From Isotricha intestinalis (lineage: Eukaryota; Ciliophora; Litostomatea; Vestibuliferida; Isotrichidae): a stretch of DNA of 40,793 bases. The stretch covers positions 1-40,793 of the forward strand of contig JAJJLU010003663.1 in NCBI GenBank assembly GCA_023807065.1, given 5' to 3'. The notes beneath the pieces were generated by a model. The model ran no database searches. It saw only the letters and a list, made by a program, of their open reading frames with translations, and was not told the DNA's origin. This document shows, in pieces, positions 1 through 10,500 of this stretch (the first letter of the stretch is position 1; each line of letters starts with the position of its first letter). The translations under genes were made by a program, and so were the position numbers.

Positions 1-577
1 CATATTGTTTAAATTTTTCTCCAGTTGGTGTATTTGATATAAGATTTATATATTGAGATTTAAATTTGTCTATCAATTTTGAATGATTTATAAAACATAA
101 TACTATTGTATCTTTTCCATTTTCTCGATATAATGAAGAACCATATTTAAATAACCTTGAAATAATATTCATGTCTTGTCCGATTTGCATTTCTATATTT
201 ATTGTTTTGGTTTTCTCTTTTGTTAAACTTGCCTGACAAGTAATATCGAATATTAACTGTCCTTTCTTTTTTGAAAGTATATTATTTTCATTGGATATAT
301 AATTTAATTTTGAAAATTTATCTTCATTATCATTTGGGAATAGCAGTGAATTCAATAAATCAAGTAATCTTTCATTTCCATTTTTGTCATTCACAGTATT
401 TGTCTGTAAAAAAATACTTTTGAAAACAGCATCATATGAAGGATCTCCAAATCTTTGACATGAATGTATATTTTGAACTATGTATTCATCATTTAATGTC
501 AATTTGATATTATTGTCTTTTTGTTGCTCTATTTTTTTTATATCTGAAAATTTTATAGTCTTATTTTTTACTTCCAT
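1..577 (-). CDS. PD-(D/E)XK nuclease family transposase (Rpn-like), 5' part, runs off the window
   Basis: The minus strand reads 192 codons without a stop from the ATG at 575-577 to the window edge, so the C-terminus is missing. The order of motifs fits the PD-(D/E)XK 'nuclease family transposase' (PDDEXK_2/Rpn) group: an N-terminal FGDPSYDAVFKSIF block, then ERLLDLLNSLLFP, then a catalytic-type core with Asp in QLIFDITCQAS and Glu-x-Gln in INIEMQIGQD about 20 residues later, followed by a RLFKYGSSLY helix. Members are abundant in gut bacteria, where RpnA-type proteins act as DNA endonucleases that promote recombination; a role here is inference. It stands alone, with a GC-rich palindrome 87 nt upstream of its start. 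Codon use is as A+T-rich as its neighbours, so any transfer is not recent. Family assignment is fairly sure; activity cannot be judged from half a protein. Confidence 0.75.
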   Translation of the reverse strand, partial: MEVKNKTIKFSDIKKIEQQKDNNIKLTLNDEYIVQNIHSCQRFGDPSYDAVFKSIFLQTNTVNDKNGNERLLDLLNSLLFPNDNEDKFSKLNYISNENNILSKKKGQLIFDITCQASLTKEKTKTINIEMQIGQDMNIISRLFKYGSSLYRENGKDTIVLCFINHSKLIDKFKSQYINLISNTPTGEKFKQY

Positions 578-663
578 AGTATATTTAATATTTAATTAAA
601 ATTCAAATTTTATAATTTTAAAATTATTTTAAAATATTTAATATTTTAATTATAATTAATATA

Positions 664-702
664 GGGATTGGGAATTGGGCCCAATCCCCAATCCCTAATC
701 CC
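664..702. repeat. GC-rich near-perfect palindrome
   Basis: Left arm GGGATTGGGAATTGGG (664-679) abuts right arm CCCAATCCCCAATCCC (680-695) with no spacer. The arms pair at 15 of 16 positions. A further TAATCCC follows at 696-702. The G+C content stands out sharply against the surrounding ~85% A+T. A related element lies at 11448-11471. It could be a small dispersed hairpin repeat, a terminal-repeat remnant, or a binding site near the start of the nuclease gene. Confidence 0.85.
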
Positions 703-879
703 TTTAATTCATTTTTAAATTTATCTGATAAATCAAAAACTTCATTCTATAAAAAATAAATAAATATATTTTACATTTACAGCTTTTTTATCAATACAAA
801 TTTCATTTTTATTAATATAATAAAAATATTTAATATACAATTTTTCATTCCTTTGAAACAGAATTCTAAAAATAATAAA

Positions 880-2150
880 GTCATTCTTTTTTATTTTTTT
901 CTTTATAATATTTAATTATATAATCAAATCTTTTTCTATTTAAAATAATTCTTTCAGCAATAAATGTAAAAAATTTAAGTTCTGAATTTAGACTAAAATT
1001 AATTTATATCTATTCATTATAGCAAAAACATAAGTACCATATAAATGATTATTAATTGTTAAAAAATTATTAAATTGAAAAGCCTTATCTATTATATTAT
1101 TATTTCAAATTTACTTATTTGTAAAATATTATATAATAAGCTTAAACTTTTAAATAAATTATCTTTATCATTCCCATTGAAATTAGTTATAAGTTAATTC
1201 TCATTTTTTTATGTCCTAAACCATAATAAAACATATAATCAATGGTGTTGTTTGCATGTGTTAAACCTAAATTAAGAGTAGAAAAAACTAATATGTGTTT
1301 TATCAAAATATTTTCCTCCTCCCTATTTCCTAAATATTATAATGATAAAGGGTGATTCATTCCTATTTTCAAGTATTCCAAAAAGATAGATTTTTCTTAT
1401 TTCTGAAACTAATTTTTTTCTTTTCATTATTGTTATTTTTCATTTTATATTATTCTGAGATTTAAAATAGTTCTTTGAGCTTTCTAATTTTTGTATTTAT
1501 AAACTCAAATTTTTCTAAAGATATATCTTCAAAAAAGGAGATAATATATTATTAATAAATACCATATTATTATTAATTTCTTGTTGAATTAATTGAATAA
1601 GATATTTTGTTTCTTGAATGCATAATTAAATTTATAATCTAAAGCTATTCTCAATTAAAAATATTATTTGAAAATTTATAATATGTTCTCAATCAATAAT
1701 AATTAACTTATTAAAGGCTCCTATCATCAAATGAGTATATTTAGATAAAGAACTACTATATAAGAAAGATAATGATGTTTCATTTGTATATTTTTTATTT
1801 ATAAAATTGAAATTCTTATTAAATCTGTTTCTAATATAATAACTATTTTTATATTGAGCTTTTGGATTTGAAGAAATTATAAATGAAGCATCTTTTTCTA
1901 ATTTAGGGTTTGAATTATTAGATTCATAATTCAAATAATCCTTTTAATAATAAGTGTCTGAAATTATTAATGATATTCTATCATTTGGGAATTCATAAAC
2001 TTTCTTTTAATATAAATATTTCCTTTTTCAAAAATTAAAATTAATGTTAGGGACTTTATATAACATTCCTTATTAAAATTGTGACAAGAATCAAATATAT
2101 TTAACATATAAATAAAATAACATCAGTAGTAATATTTTTTTCATAACAAA
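880..2150 (-). pseudogene. Decayed minus-strand gene, possibly for a secreted protein
   Basis: No intact gene lies here, but the minus strand holds protein-like stretches broken by stops and frame changes. In order they are: a signal-peptide-like start (MKKILLLMLFYLYV, about 2110-2147), a stretch with IFDSCHNFNKECYIKSLTLI, an open piece of 81 codons (1689-1934), a piece containing HANNTIDYMFYYGLGHKKM (about 1205-1265), one containing NNHLYGTYVFAIMNRYKLIL (about 1000-1060), and a basic tail with FFTFIAERIILNRKRFDYII (about 890-980). I do not recognise the family. Small introns may explain one or two breaks but not all of them. It is best read as a relic; it could also be a fast-evolving multi-exon gene that I cannot assemble by eye. 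Confidence 0.4.
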
Positions 2151-2294
2151 TAACAAAATAAAAAACTAAAAAAAATTAATATCATATAATATAAATAAAA
2201 TCATTCATTTAAAAACTAAAAAAAATTAAAACCCAATCAAAAATTACCCAAAACCCCAAATTCTTAAAAAATTAAAAAATAAAAAAAATAAAAA

Positions 2295-3146
2295 ATGAAT
2301 AGATTTAACCCAAAATTAGATATTTTTATAGAAGTATACAAAGCATTTCCAGCAACATTCCTCGACCGTGATGACATAGAACAATCAAACAGTATAATTC
2401 TTCCAGGAAGTGCCCTTCAAAAATTGACAAGTTTACGTAGTGGATTTTCAAACAGAGCAGAACCAGTATTATTTCGTATATTAAACATAGAATTGAGTAT
2501 ATCAACTCATTGTGGAGTATTAGACTTCACTGCAGAAGAAGGAACATGTTATCTTCCCACTAATATGTTTAATCGACTTTGTCTTGTTGAAGGACAAGAT
2601 GTAAATTTAAGAAATATTAAATTAGAAAAAGGGAAATTTATTAAAATTCAACCTCATTTAACTGCTTTTATTGAAAATCCTAATCCTAAAACTATTTTAG
2701 AAAATAATTTAAGAAATTATTTCTGTTTAACTGAAGGAGATACTATTAATGTTGTTTTCAATAAAAAAACTTATTTAATTGATATTATTGAATGTAAACC
2801 TAAAAAAGCTATTAGTCTTGTTAATTGTGATGTTGAAGTTGATTTTGCTCCTCCTAAAGATTATAAGGAAGTTGAAAAAAAACAAACTACTCCTAGTTAT
2901 ACTCAAAAAAGATCTGGAAATGTTAATTATGAATCTAAAGAAAAAAAACCTGTTAATGAAAAAAATATTGAAGATAATAAATTTAAAGGAAGTCATGTTA
3001 GAGTTGATGGGAAAAAAATCACTGAAACTCAAATTGGAAAAATTGAAGCTCAACAAAAAATTAAAGACGCTGAAGAAGGATATGATCCTAGGTTAAATAG
3101 AATTATCAGTAATCCTAGACCTACTTTTCATTATGTTGAAATTTAA
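2295..3146 (+). CDS. UFD1: Ubiquitin fusion degradation protein 1 (UFD1)
   Basis: A 283-residue protein, close to the usual UFD1 length (about 300). The conserved N-terminal UT3 double-psi-barrel region (residues about 8-195) is clear: YKAFPATFLDRDDIEQSNSI, IILPGSALQKL, GVLDFTAEEGTCYLP and VEGQDVNLRNIKLEKGKFIK. A charged, Lys-rich linker and a short conserved-looking C-terminus (RPTFHYVEI) follow. In other eukaryotes UFD1 pairs with NPL4 as the ubiquitin-recognition adaptor of the p97/CDC48 segregase, extracting ubiquitylated substrates in ER-associated degradation and chromatin turnover. The start is the first ATG after an A-rich leader, the usual context in this window. The 5' half uses more G and C than the 3' half. 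It converges with the cyclin gene downstream, 294 bases stop to stop. Confidence 0.93.
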   Translation: MNRFNPKLDIFIEVYKAFPATFLDRDDIEQSNSIILPGSALQKLTSLRSGFSNRAEPVLFRILNIELSISTHCGVLDFTAEEGTCYLPTNMFNRLCLVEGQDVNLRNIKLEKGKFIKIQPHLTAFIENPNPKTILENNLRNYFCLTEGDTINVVFNKKTYLIDIIECKPKKAISLVNCDVEVDFAPPKDYKEVEKKQTTPSYTQKRSGNVNYESKEKKPVNEKNIEDNKFKGSHVRVDGKKITETQIGKIEAQQKIKDAEEGYDPRLNRIISNPRPTFHYVEI

Positions 3147-3440
3147 AAAAAAATTTTATTTTTTTTTAACTTTTTTAAATTTATCTTTTTTTATTCATAA
3201 ATTATTTTATTTTAGAAAAATTTTTTTTTAATTAAAATTTATCTTATTATATTCTTTATTATTTAAAGAAAATTCTTAAGTGAATTTTCATATTAAATGA
3301 AAAAGAAAAAAATATTTATATACTATAATTTTTATTAAAACAATTCTTTTTAATAATATTTTTTCATGTAATAAACAAAATATGATATGATACTTTCATA
3401 ACAATATATTAAAAAAATAAAAAAATACATTCTATTTATA

Positions 3441-4271
3441 TTAGCTAATAACATAATTATTATATTCTCCATTAATAAGAAATTTCCCTTCCGATTTATT
3501 TCTTCTTAATTTTTTTTCAACTTTAGGTTTAATCAAATGTTCCATTTTTTTAAAATCAAAAGAACTCATCGCTTTATTAACATAACCTTCATGAACAAGA
3601 GCTTTTAATTCTAAATAAAAAGTCATATAAACACTTAACTTAACAAAAACATTATATTGAATCATTTCCAGAAATTTCATTTCTAAAATATTTAATTGAC
3701 TCTTTTCAAAGAAAGGATAAATATAAGAAAAATCACCATTAGATAAATATTTATCATCCCAAATTTTTTGGCTTATCATTAAAGAAACAAAAATTAAAGG
3801 TCTCCAATTTGTTGTTTGCAAACTTAATCCAGTTAAAGCAATAATTCTATTAATATATATTAAACTTATTATACAACATTCAGAAGAAAATTGAACGCAA
3901 TTATATAAAGCTTCAATAAAATTAATCATATCATCTAAAGTTGGAATTTTTTTTATATTTTCTATTCTTTGTTTATCAAAATATTGAGGAAATTCATCGA
4001 TATATTTTTCTTCTGAAAAAAAATATAAATCACTTTTTTTTGAAATTGTTTTTCCTAAATTCATATCTTCATTTAATTGACTTTGTAATATTGTTGCAAC
4101 TGATTTTATCATATTTTTTACGTTTGGACTTGATATTGTTGAATTTAAAAATATATTACTTGTTGATGATGATTTAAATTCATGATATTGAGCTTTTGAT
4201 TCTACTCTTTTTATATGAGAATGAGTATTTTGTTTTATTCCAGGTGTAAATGCAAGTTTATTAATTGACAT
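3441..4271 (-). CDS. Cyclin Y-like (PHO80/CCNY-type) cyclin
   Basis: A 276-residue protein with one cyclin box at about residues 105-235. The helix pattern LDDMINFIEALYNCVQFSSE, CCIISLIYINRIIAL, NWRPLIFVSLMISQKIWDDK and LNILEMKFLEMIQYNVFVKL matches the cyclin Y family: the Asn-Trp-(Lys/Arg) and K-(V/I)-W-D-D signatures are characteristic. Cyclin Y proteins activate PFTAIRE/PCTAIRE-type CDKs (CDK14/16), and in animals they sit at membranes through lipidation. No N-terminal Gly for myristoylation is seen here, so membrane location is not supported. Ser/Thr-rich N-terminal residues could be regulatory. Family call is strong; partner kinase unknown. Confidence 0.85.
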   Translation of the reverse strand: MSINKLAFTPGIKQNTHSHIKRVESKAQYHEFKSSSTSNIFLNSTISSPNVKNMIKSVATILQSQLNEDMNLGKTISKKSDLYFFSEEKYIDEFPQYFDKQRIENIKKIPTLDDMINFIEALYNCVQFSSECCIISLIYINRIIALTGLSLQTTNWRPLIFVSLMISQKIWDDKYLSNGDFSYIYPFFEKSQLNILEMKFLEMIQYNVFVKLSVYMTFYLELKALVHEGYVNKAMSSFDFKKMEHLIKPKVEKKLRRNKSEGKFLINGEYNNYVIS

Positions 4272-5151
4272 ATTTTGTTTTTTTTATATAATTATTTTAT
4301 ATTTTTAATTTTTGATTTTTCAAATTAACTTTTATTTTTCGAAAACCAAGTTTTTTTTTTTTTGGGTTTTAAATATTTAATCGGAATTAATTTTATAGAT
4401 TAATTAATTTTAAAATGATTTAATAGTTTGAAAAGTGTTATTCATAAAAACTATTTTATAATAAAAATAATAACAATATTTTATAATCAAGATTTATATT
4501 GATTAGTTAAAATAAAAGTTTAATATCTTTATATAATTGATAAATAGAAAGACAATCATATTTAAATTGTTTAATTTCTTCATAATTTTTTTTTTAACTT
4601 TAAATAACAATTTCTTTAAAAAATATATTCAACTTCATTTTCAATTTATATATTAAAGAACCAAATTTTGATGAACAATATTATTTTATTGAGAATAAAT
4701 TTTATTACTAAATGTTTTTAATTTTCACTGGCCCTCAAAATAATAATGATTGTTTTTTAAGAAATGGAAAGAAAGATAAAGATTCTTAAAAAAATTGGGA
4801 GAAACAATGTTGAATGAATGTACTTGAATAAGACTGTTGATTATATGAATGTTTAATTAAACTTTTTTTTATTAAATATAAATAATACTCAATAAAATTT
4901 AGAACAATAATTTAAAATTATTAGAAAATAAATGTGATATTAAGATATTTATGAATTTTTCTTTTATCATATGAATATTTAAAACAGCTTTGATTTGGGA
5001 AAAAATAATAATTTATTTTACATTAATCTTACAATAATATTATAGGTCCAAAAATATGAATATAAATTCATAAAATTTATATTAATAAACTAATTTCTTT
5101 TTATTAAGAGTTTTTATTGTTTTATTTTTTTAAAAATTATTTAAATATAAA
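4272..5151. other. Intergenic; weak sign of a decayed plus-strand coding stretch
   Basis: No intact gene. At about 4660-4880 the plus strand reads protein-like text with in-frame stops: an FDEQYYFIENKFYY piece, then FTGPQNNNDCFLRNGKKDKD (about 4720-4780), then a Cys-containing stretch. I do not recognise it, and in DNA this A+T-rich the reading could be chance. The rest is simple A/T sequence. Confidence 0.3.
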
Positions 5152-5615
5152 ATGAAAGATTTAGAATTAAATATCCATTCAAATAACAATCAAAATACAA
5201 CGAATTTAAATATCGATTTCTTAACAAATGAAGAAAAAACATTATTAATTAAACAAAATTATCATTTTTTTTTGGAATATTCGAAATTATTTCAAACAAA
5301 TGAATTATTAAAAACTAAGCTTCAAGAATTAATAAATGAAAAAAATCAATTAAAATCTATTATAAATAAATTAGAAAAAGAGGAAAATAATAAGAAGATA
5401 AATGACCCATACACTAAAAGAAAAGTAATTTAAATATATAAATTAATTAGAGACATAGAAGAAAAAAAAAAGAAATTAAATGTAAATATTTTTGTGATTA
5501 TCCAGATTGTAAAAAAAGCTATAGTGCTGAAAGTTCTTTAAATCAACATATTAAATTAAAACACAATAATATAAAATATAGAAAAAAAAAGAAGAATATT
5601 ATTAAGAAAAAATAA
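5152..5615 (+). CDS. Small coiled-coil protein with a C2H2 zinc finger (two exons)
   Basis: The first exon (5152-5424, 91 codons) gives a Gln/Asn-rich start and a leucine-spaced helix (residues about 40-85, e.g. LLKTKLQELINEKNQLKSII). Read straight on, it stops at once. Removing a 26-nt GT...AG segment (5425-5450) keeps frame and adds a basic stretch and one clear C2H2 finger: CDYPDCKKSYSAESSLNQH followed by IKLKH, i.e. C-x4-C-x12-H-x4-H with the conserved Phe replaced by Tyr and the Leu kept. A Lys-rich tail ends at TAA 5613-5615. Total 145 residues. A single finger plus basic flanks suggests nucleic-acid binding and the coiled coil suggests dimerisation; both are inference. It converges with the MORN gene. 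Confidence 0.75.
5425..5450 (+). other. 26-nt intron in the C2H2 gene
   Basis: Begins GTAATT and ends TTAG, phase 0. Its removal joins a coiled coil to a zinc finger in frame; retention gives an in-frame TAA. Confidence 0.8.
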
Positions 5616-5920
5616 AAAGGAGTTTTATTTATAAAATTATTATTATAAATATTTAATAATAAGTTGGTTATTTAAGAAGCAAATATATAATTATTTATAG
5701 AGTGAGTATTTTAAATTGTATAATTTTCTAAGAAAGATAAGGGTTATATGAATTAATTTTATGAGTGTAAATGAGTGAAAAGGAATTTGTTAAGTGTATA
5801 ATAAATAAAAAAACTATAAAAAATAATAATTTATTTGTATTTAATATTAATATTATTATGTTGATAAACATTAATAAATATATCTTATTATAATCAGAAA
5901 AAAACTTATATCAAAAAAAA
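5616..5920. other. Convergent 3'-3' spacer
   Basis: A/T-rich spacer between two converging genes. I see no ORF, RNA gene or repeat in it. Confidence 0.6.
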
Positions 5921-7122
5921 TTAAATGATTTCAAAAAAATTTTTAATTTCTACAATATCCATCTTAAAAAATTTAATGAATTTTTCTTCTTTATTTTCTA
6001 AAGCAATTTCAAATTCTTTTTCATCTTCAAAATATTTATCTTTTTTCCCATTTTTCCAAATACCATATTTAATAAAATTACCTTTAATATATTTTCCAAT
6101 TCCATTTTGTTTTCCTTCTTTCCAAAATCCAATATAGAATTTTTCCTTAGGCCAAAAATAAATACCAAAACCAGATTTTTTATCATTATAAAAAAACCCA
6201 AAATATTTTTTCCCATCAATCCAATAAAATTCACCATAACCATTCATTAAATTATTATTCCATTCTCCAAAATAAATTCTCCCATCAATAAATTTATAAA
6301 TCCCATATCCATTCATAAAATTATTTTTCCATTCTCCTTCATAAATAGTTCCATCATTCCAATAATAACTACCAATACCATTTTTTTTTCCGTTAAGATA
6401 ATTACCTTTATAAAATGAACCATCTGAAAATTTTTCAAAGCCAATTCCATTTTGAATATTATTATTAAAGTATCCTATAAATATATCTCCTTTATTATTT
6501 AAATATTCACCAAATCCATTTAAATTATTTGAAAATTCTCCTTTATAAATTTCATTTTGGGATTTATATAATATTCCAATTCCAAATGGTTTATTATTTT
6601 TTATTTGTCCTTTATAGTTTGAGCCATCTGATAAGGTTTTTATTGAGAAATTATTATTGTTTATTATATTATTAGCTTTAAAGCTTTTATTTTCCTCGTT
6701 ATTTACTTTTTGGAAGGATTTATCTTCTAAAGATGCTATTTCATTTTTTTTTAATGTTTTTTGAGTTGATGTTTCCTATATTTATATTAGTTGGAATATA
6801 TATTTTATTTTTTTTACAGTTTTTAATGTTAAGTGATTACGATAGGCTGAGGATATTTTATTTATTTTATTTATATAATTTATTTTATCTTTTAAAGGTA
6901 AAGAGTTTATTTTTTCGATTAAAGTAAACTTTTGGTTTTCAATTATTGTTTCATTATTTGTATTTTTAACAGTTAATGTAGTATTGTTTTCAATTGGGTT
7001 TTGAGTTAACTAAAATTGTTATTGAATTTTGAATATATTAAAAATAATATGATTCATACCATATTTGTTTCGTATTTATTTTGTAGAATAAAATCATTAC
7101 AATTACATAATTTATTTCCCAT
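5921..7122 (-). CDS. MORN-repeat protein with lipidation-type N-terminus (three exons)
   Basis: Exon 1 is 7122-7060 (21 codons), exon 2 is 7009-6818 (64 codons) and exon 3 is 6775-5921 (285 codons with stop). Both introns are GT...AG and their removal gives an unbroken 369-residue protein. The start is chosen because it yields MGNKLCNCND: Gly2 followed by two Cys, the classic context for N-myristoylation plus palmitoylation. The C-terminal half has eight full MORN repeats and one partial repeat (pattern Y-x-G-x-W/F...N-G-x-G), e.g. YKGEFSNNLNGFGEYL and YEGEWKNNFMNGYGIYKF. MORN arrays bind membranes or act as scaffolds in cortical and flagellar structures of protists. A lipid anchor plus MORN array points to a cortical or membrane scaffold, which is inference. 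Function-specific domains are absent. Confidence 0.85.
6776..6817 (-). other. 42-nt intron 2 of the MORN gene
   Basis: Minus-strand GTAAAA...TATAG. Reading through it meets TAA and TAG; removing it joins two Asn/Lys-rich stretches in frame. Confidence 0.75.
7010..7059 (-). other. 50-nt intron 1 of the MORN gene
   Basis: Minus-strand GTATGA...TTTTAG after codon 21. It contains an in-frame TGA, and its removal connects the MGNKLCNC start to a 64-codon open exon. Confidence 0.7.
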
Positions 7123-7521
7123 TTTATATTTCAAGTAAAAAATAATATTAAAAAAATTTTGAAATATTAAAAAATACATAAAAAAATAATAATTAAATTG
7201 AAACATATATTAAAAAAAGCTAAAATCAAAATTCATTAAAAAAAAATAATAAAGTTTAATCAATCTTTGTATTATTATCATAAATCTAAATTAAATCTTC
7301 TCATTTTTTTTATTAGAAAAAAAGAGAATTCAATTGCTTATGTTTGTTAAAGTCTTAATTTTCTTTTTGATGAGACGAATTTCTTTGAGATTCATTATCA
7401 AATATCATCTCAAGCTCCCACATTCTCTTTAATTATTTTGATTTTTATCTATTTATTCTGTTTTTATTTGAACTTTGAAACTGTATAAAATCAATAATAA
7501 ATTATTTATTATACTTTAGAT
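7123..7521. other. Divergent 5'-5' spacer
   Basis: Lies between the starts of the MORN gene (-) and the tandem GTPase gene (+), so it should carry both promoters. It is slightly less A/T-rich than most spacers near 7320-7440. No TATA-like site can be singled out in such sequence, and I see no RNA gene. Confidence 0.5.
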
Positions 7522-10500
7522 ATGAATCCAAATAATCTCATTCAAACAATTAGTAATTTGAATGAAAAAATAGATGTGTTAAAATATCTGATCGTAAAAT
7601 TCGAATCTAAAATAAAAAGAATGAAAAATAAGGAAATTCAAGAAAATTGTGAACAATTTAAATATCATTATAATAAATTAATTGGAATTAAAAGGTTTTG
7701 CATTCCTGTTTTTGGAAAAATAAGTTCAGGAAAATCAACTTTTTTAAATTATATCTTACATCTTCATGACGTTTTCCAAACAGATTATAACATTTCAACT
7801 AAATTTGTATGTATAGTTCGGCATAATCCAAATCTTAATAAAATTTTGAAAATTTATAATGTTAAAGTAAATCAAAGAGGAGAATATACAAAAAATAATC
7901 AAATATATAGATTATGGAATTTTGAAAAAGATGAAGAATTAATTGGAGATGTCAAGGAAATAATTGAGAAAAGGAATCATGATTTAGAAATTTTAGGCTA
8001 TAGAGATAGTCATTGGGAAAAATATTTTATGATTTTGGAAGCAAATATTCCTTTATTTAAAGGAGAAAATTCAATTTATTCTGATTTATTTGAATTTATG
8101 GATATTCCTGGATTAAATGAATATAGTGAAACTAAAAATGAAACTGAGCATTTTTATTATAAAGAACTTTTACCTTTTTTTATTTATAATATTGGATTTT
8201 CTTTATATATTTTTGATGTTGAAAAACAACAAAGTGTAGATTCAATTTCTATTATAAATAATATTATGGAACAATATTATAATAATGATGAAAAAAAACA
8301 AAAAAATTCAATTTTTATTTTAAACAAAATCGATAAAGTCAAAGATGAGGAGAATGAAATTAATAATTTTAAAAAGATTCTTGAAGATAATTTGAAATGC
8401 CATATAGAAAAAGAAGGCTTTTTTATTGGATTAAGTGCATTATTACTTTATCTTAAAAGTTTTAAATATGAGAGCTTTTTTGATTATTTATTTTGCATCA
8501 TTGAAGAAAAAAAAAAGGATAATGAAATTATTGAAGAATATATTATTGAGAAAATGTCAAAAGATTTGAAGACTGATATAGAGGAAAATCTTGAAATTGA
8601 CAGTGATGTTAAGCTTCCTCTTAATGAAAAGATAATTTTACAAAAATTCAATGATAAAATAACTAAAAAAGGGTTCAAGGGTGAATTTTCAGATTCGAAT
8701 TATATTTATTATAAAAAATATTTTGACTCTTTTTCAAAGAATAAAAAAGAAGATCTTGGAATACAACATAAAAGACTTGAGGAAATAATAAGTACAAGTT
8801 TTAAGAATAATATTAATGATTTTATTAATAATTTTAAATATGATAATTTATCTCAAAATTTATTGAAAGAGTTAGGATTAAATCAAGAGGATATAAAAAT
8901 TTTAATGATAAGGGACAAAAATAAAAATATTAAATCATCTAAAATAGATAATCCAATTGCTTTTGTGAAGTCTTTTAAACATATCATAGATAAATTAAAT
9001 GAAATAGAACCAAATAATCCATTTATCAATCAGTTAACTCAAGAATATAATACTACTTTATTATATATGGATAAAGAAAAAAAAATAAGAATACCTTTAT
9101 TGGGTGAATATTCTAGTGGAAAATCGTCTTTAATAAATACTTTGATTGGAAATGATCTTAACATTATTCCTGTAGATACAAAAGTTTGCACAAATATAGC
9201 CCTTGTTATTAGATATACCAAAAATATTTCAGATATTGCTTTGTATCAGACTTTATTAGAACCTACTACTGAAGATTATTATTGTTTTAATATAAATGAT
9301 AAACCAATAGGAAAAGGCTACAAGGTAATACAAGAAATATTAAAGTTATTAAATTTAATATTTTCATCTTTTGTAATACCAAGCTATCACCAAATGAAAA
9401 TTATTAAATATATACAAAAAATAGAAGATTCAAATGAAAATAAAAAAATAAAAATTATTTCAAATTTAACAAAAATAATAAATGAAGAAATACTTTTAGA
9501 AGATATTCAAGACAAAGAAATGCAAATATTATTAAAAGAAATAAAAAAAGATAAGAATAAAAAAGAGATAAATAATGATGAAGAATTTTATCAAAGAGCT
9601 TTTTTCTTATTAACAGTTCCAATTGAAGGATATGATATACTTAATTTATCTTCTGAAATAAAAGAAAAAATAGAATTAATTGATTTTCCAGGATTAGACT
9701 CTGCAAATAATATTTTCAATTCAAATGTTTTAGGACCTCTTTTAAAATTTTCAGATGGCTTTATTTTTGTGAATAAAGGAAATTCAATCAAAGAAAAGGA
9801 AAAAGTTAACATTTTATTTGATATTATTGATAAAATTCAAAAAAGAAAATTTGAATTCAGTTTTAAATCATGTTTATTTCTTATAAATCGATGTGATGAA
9901 ACTGAAGTTAATATTGAGGATTGTAAAAAAGAATATGAATCATTATTTGAAATTAATAAAAGAGAACAAATTTGGAATGATATTATTTCTAAATCAGAAA
10001 TATTAAAAAATGCTGATAATATAAACGTCACAAAATTTTCAAATACTTTATATCATGACTTTAAAACATTTAAAAATAGAGTAAATAATTTTGATTCATT
10101 TATTGAAGAATATGAAAATCAAATTGATAAAAAAAATTATCAAGGGAAAAAATATTTGTTATTTTTAAAAAAAAAAATATATAGTGCTGATGTTACTTCA
10201 ATTTCAATAGAAAAATATAAGAGTTATAATAACTCATTAAAAAATACTGATAATTTAAAAAATTATTTTAAAAAATATATTTCTTCAAAAGAAGATATGT
10301 TAATAGTTGAAGATATTATTAAAATGTATTTGTTTATAAAAGATTCAATTTATTATTCTAAATTTTATATTGAGTCTAATGCACAAGACTTTTTTGATAA
10401 ATTTAAAAATCAATTACTTTTATCAAAATTTTTTTATGAAGAATCATTAAAATCTCTTGCAATTAAATATTTTCTTAATTTGAATTCAAGTTTTGAATTT

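Noticed and set aside
664..702. True telomere or chromosome end.
   Set aside because: The repeats are inverted, few and internal, with genes on both sides. Only a degenerate telomere-like origin remains possible.
6733..6927. Plus-strand 64-codon hydrophobic ORF and similar ORFs opposite the long genes.
   Set aside because: These are antisense shadows of the MORN, CNG channel, SPT6 and other coding exons; their Phe/Leu/Ile-rich text mirrors Lys/Asn/Glu codons on the true strand.
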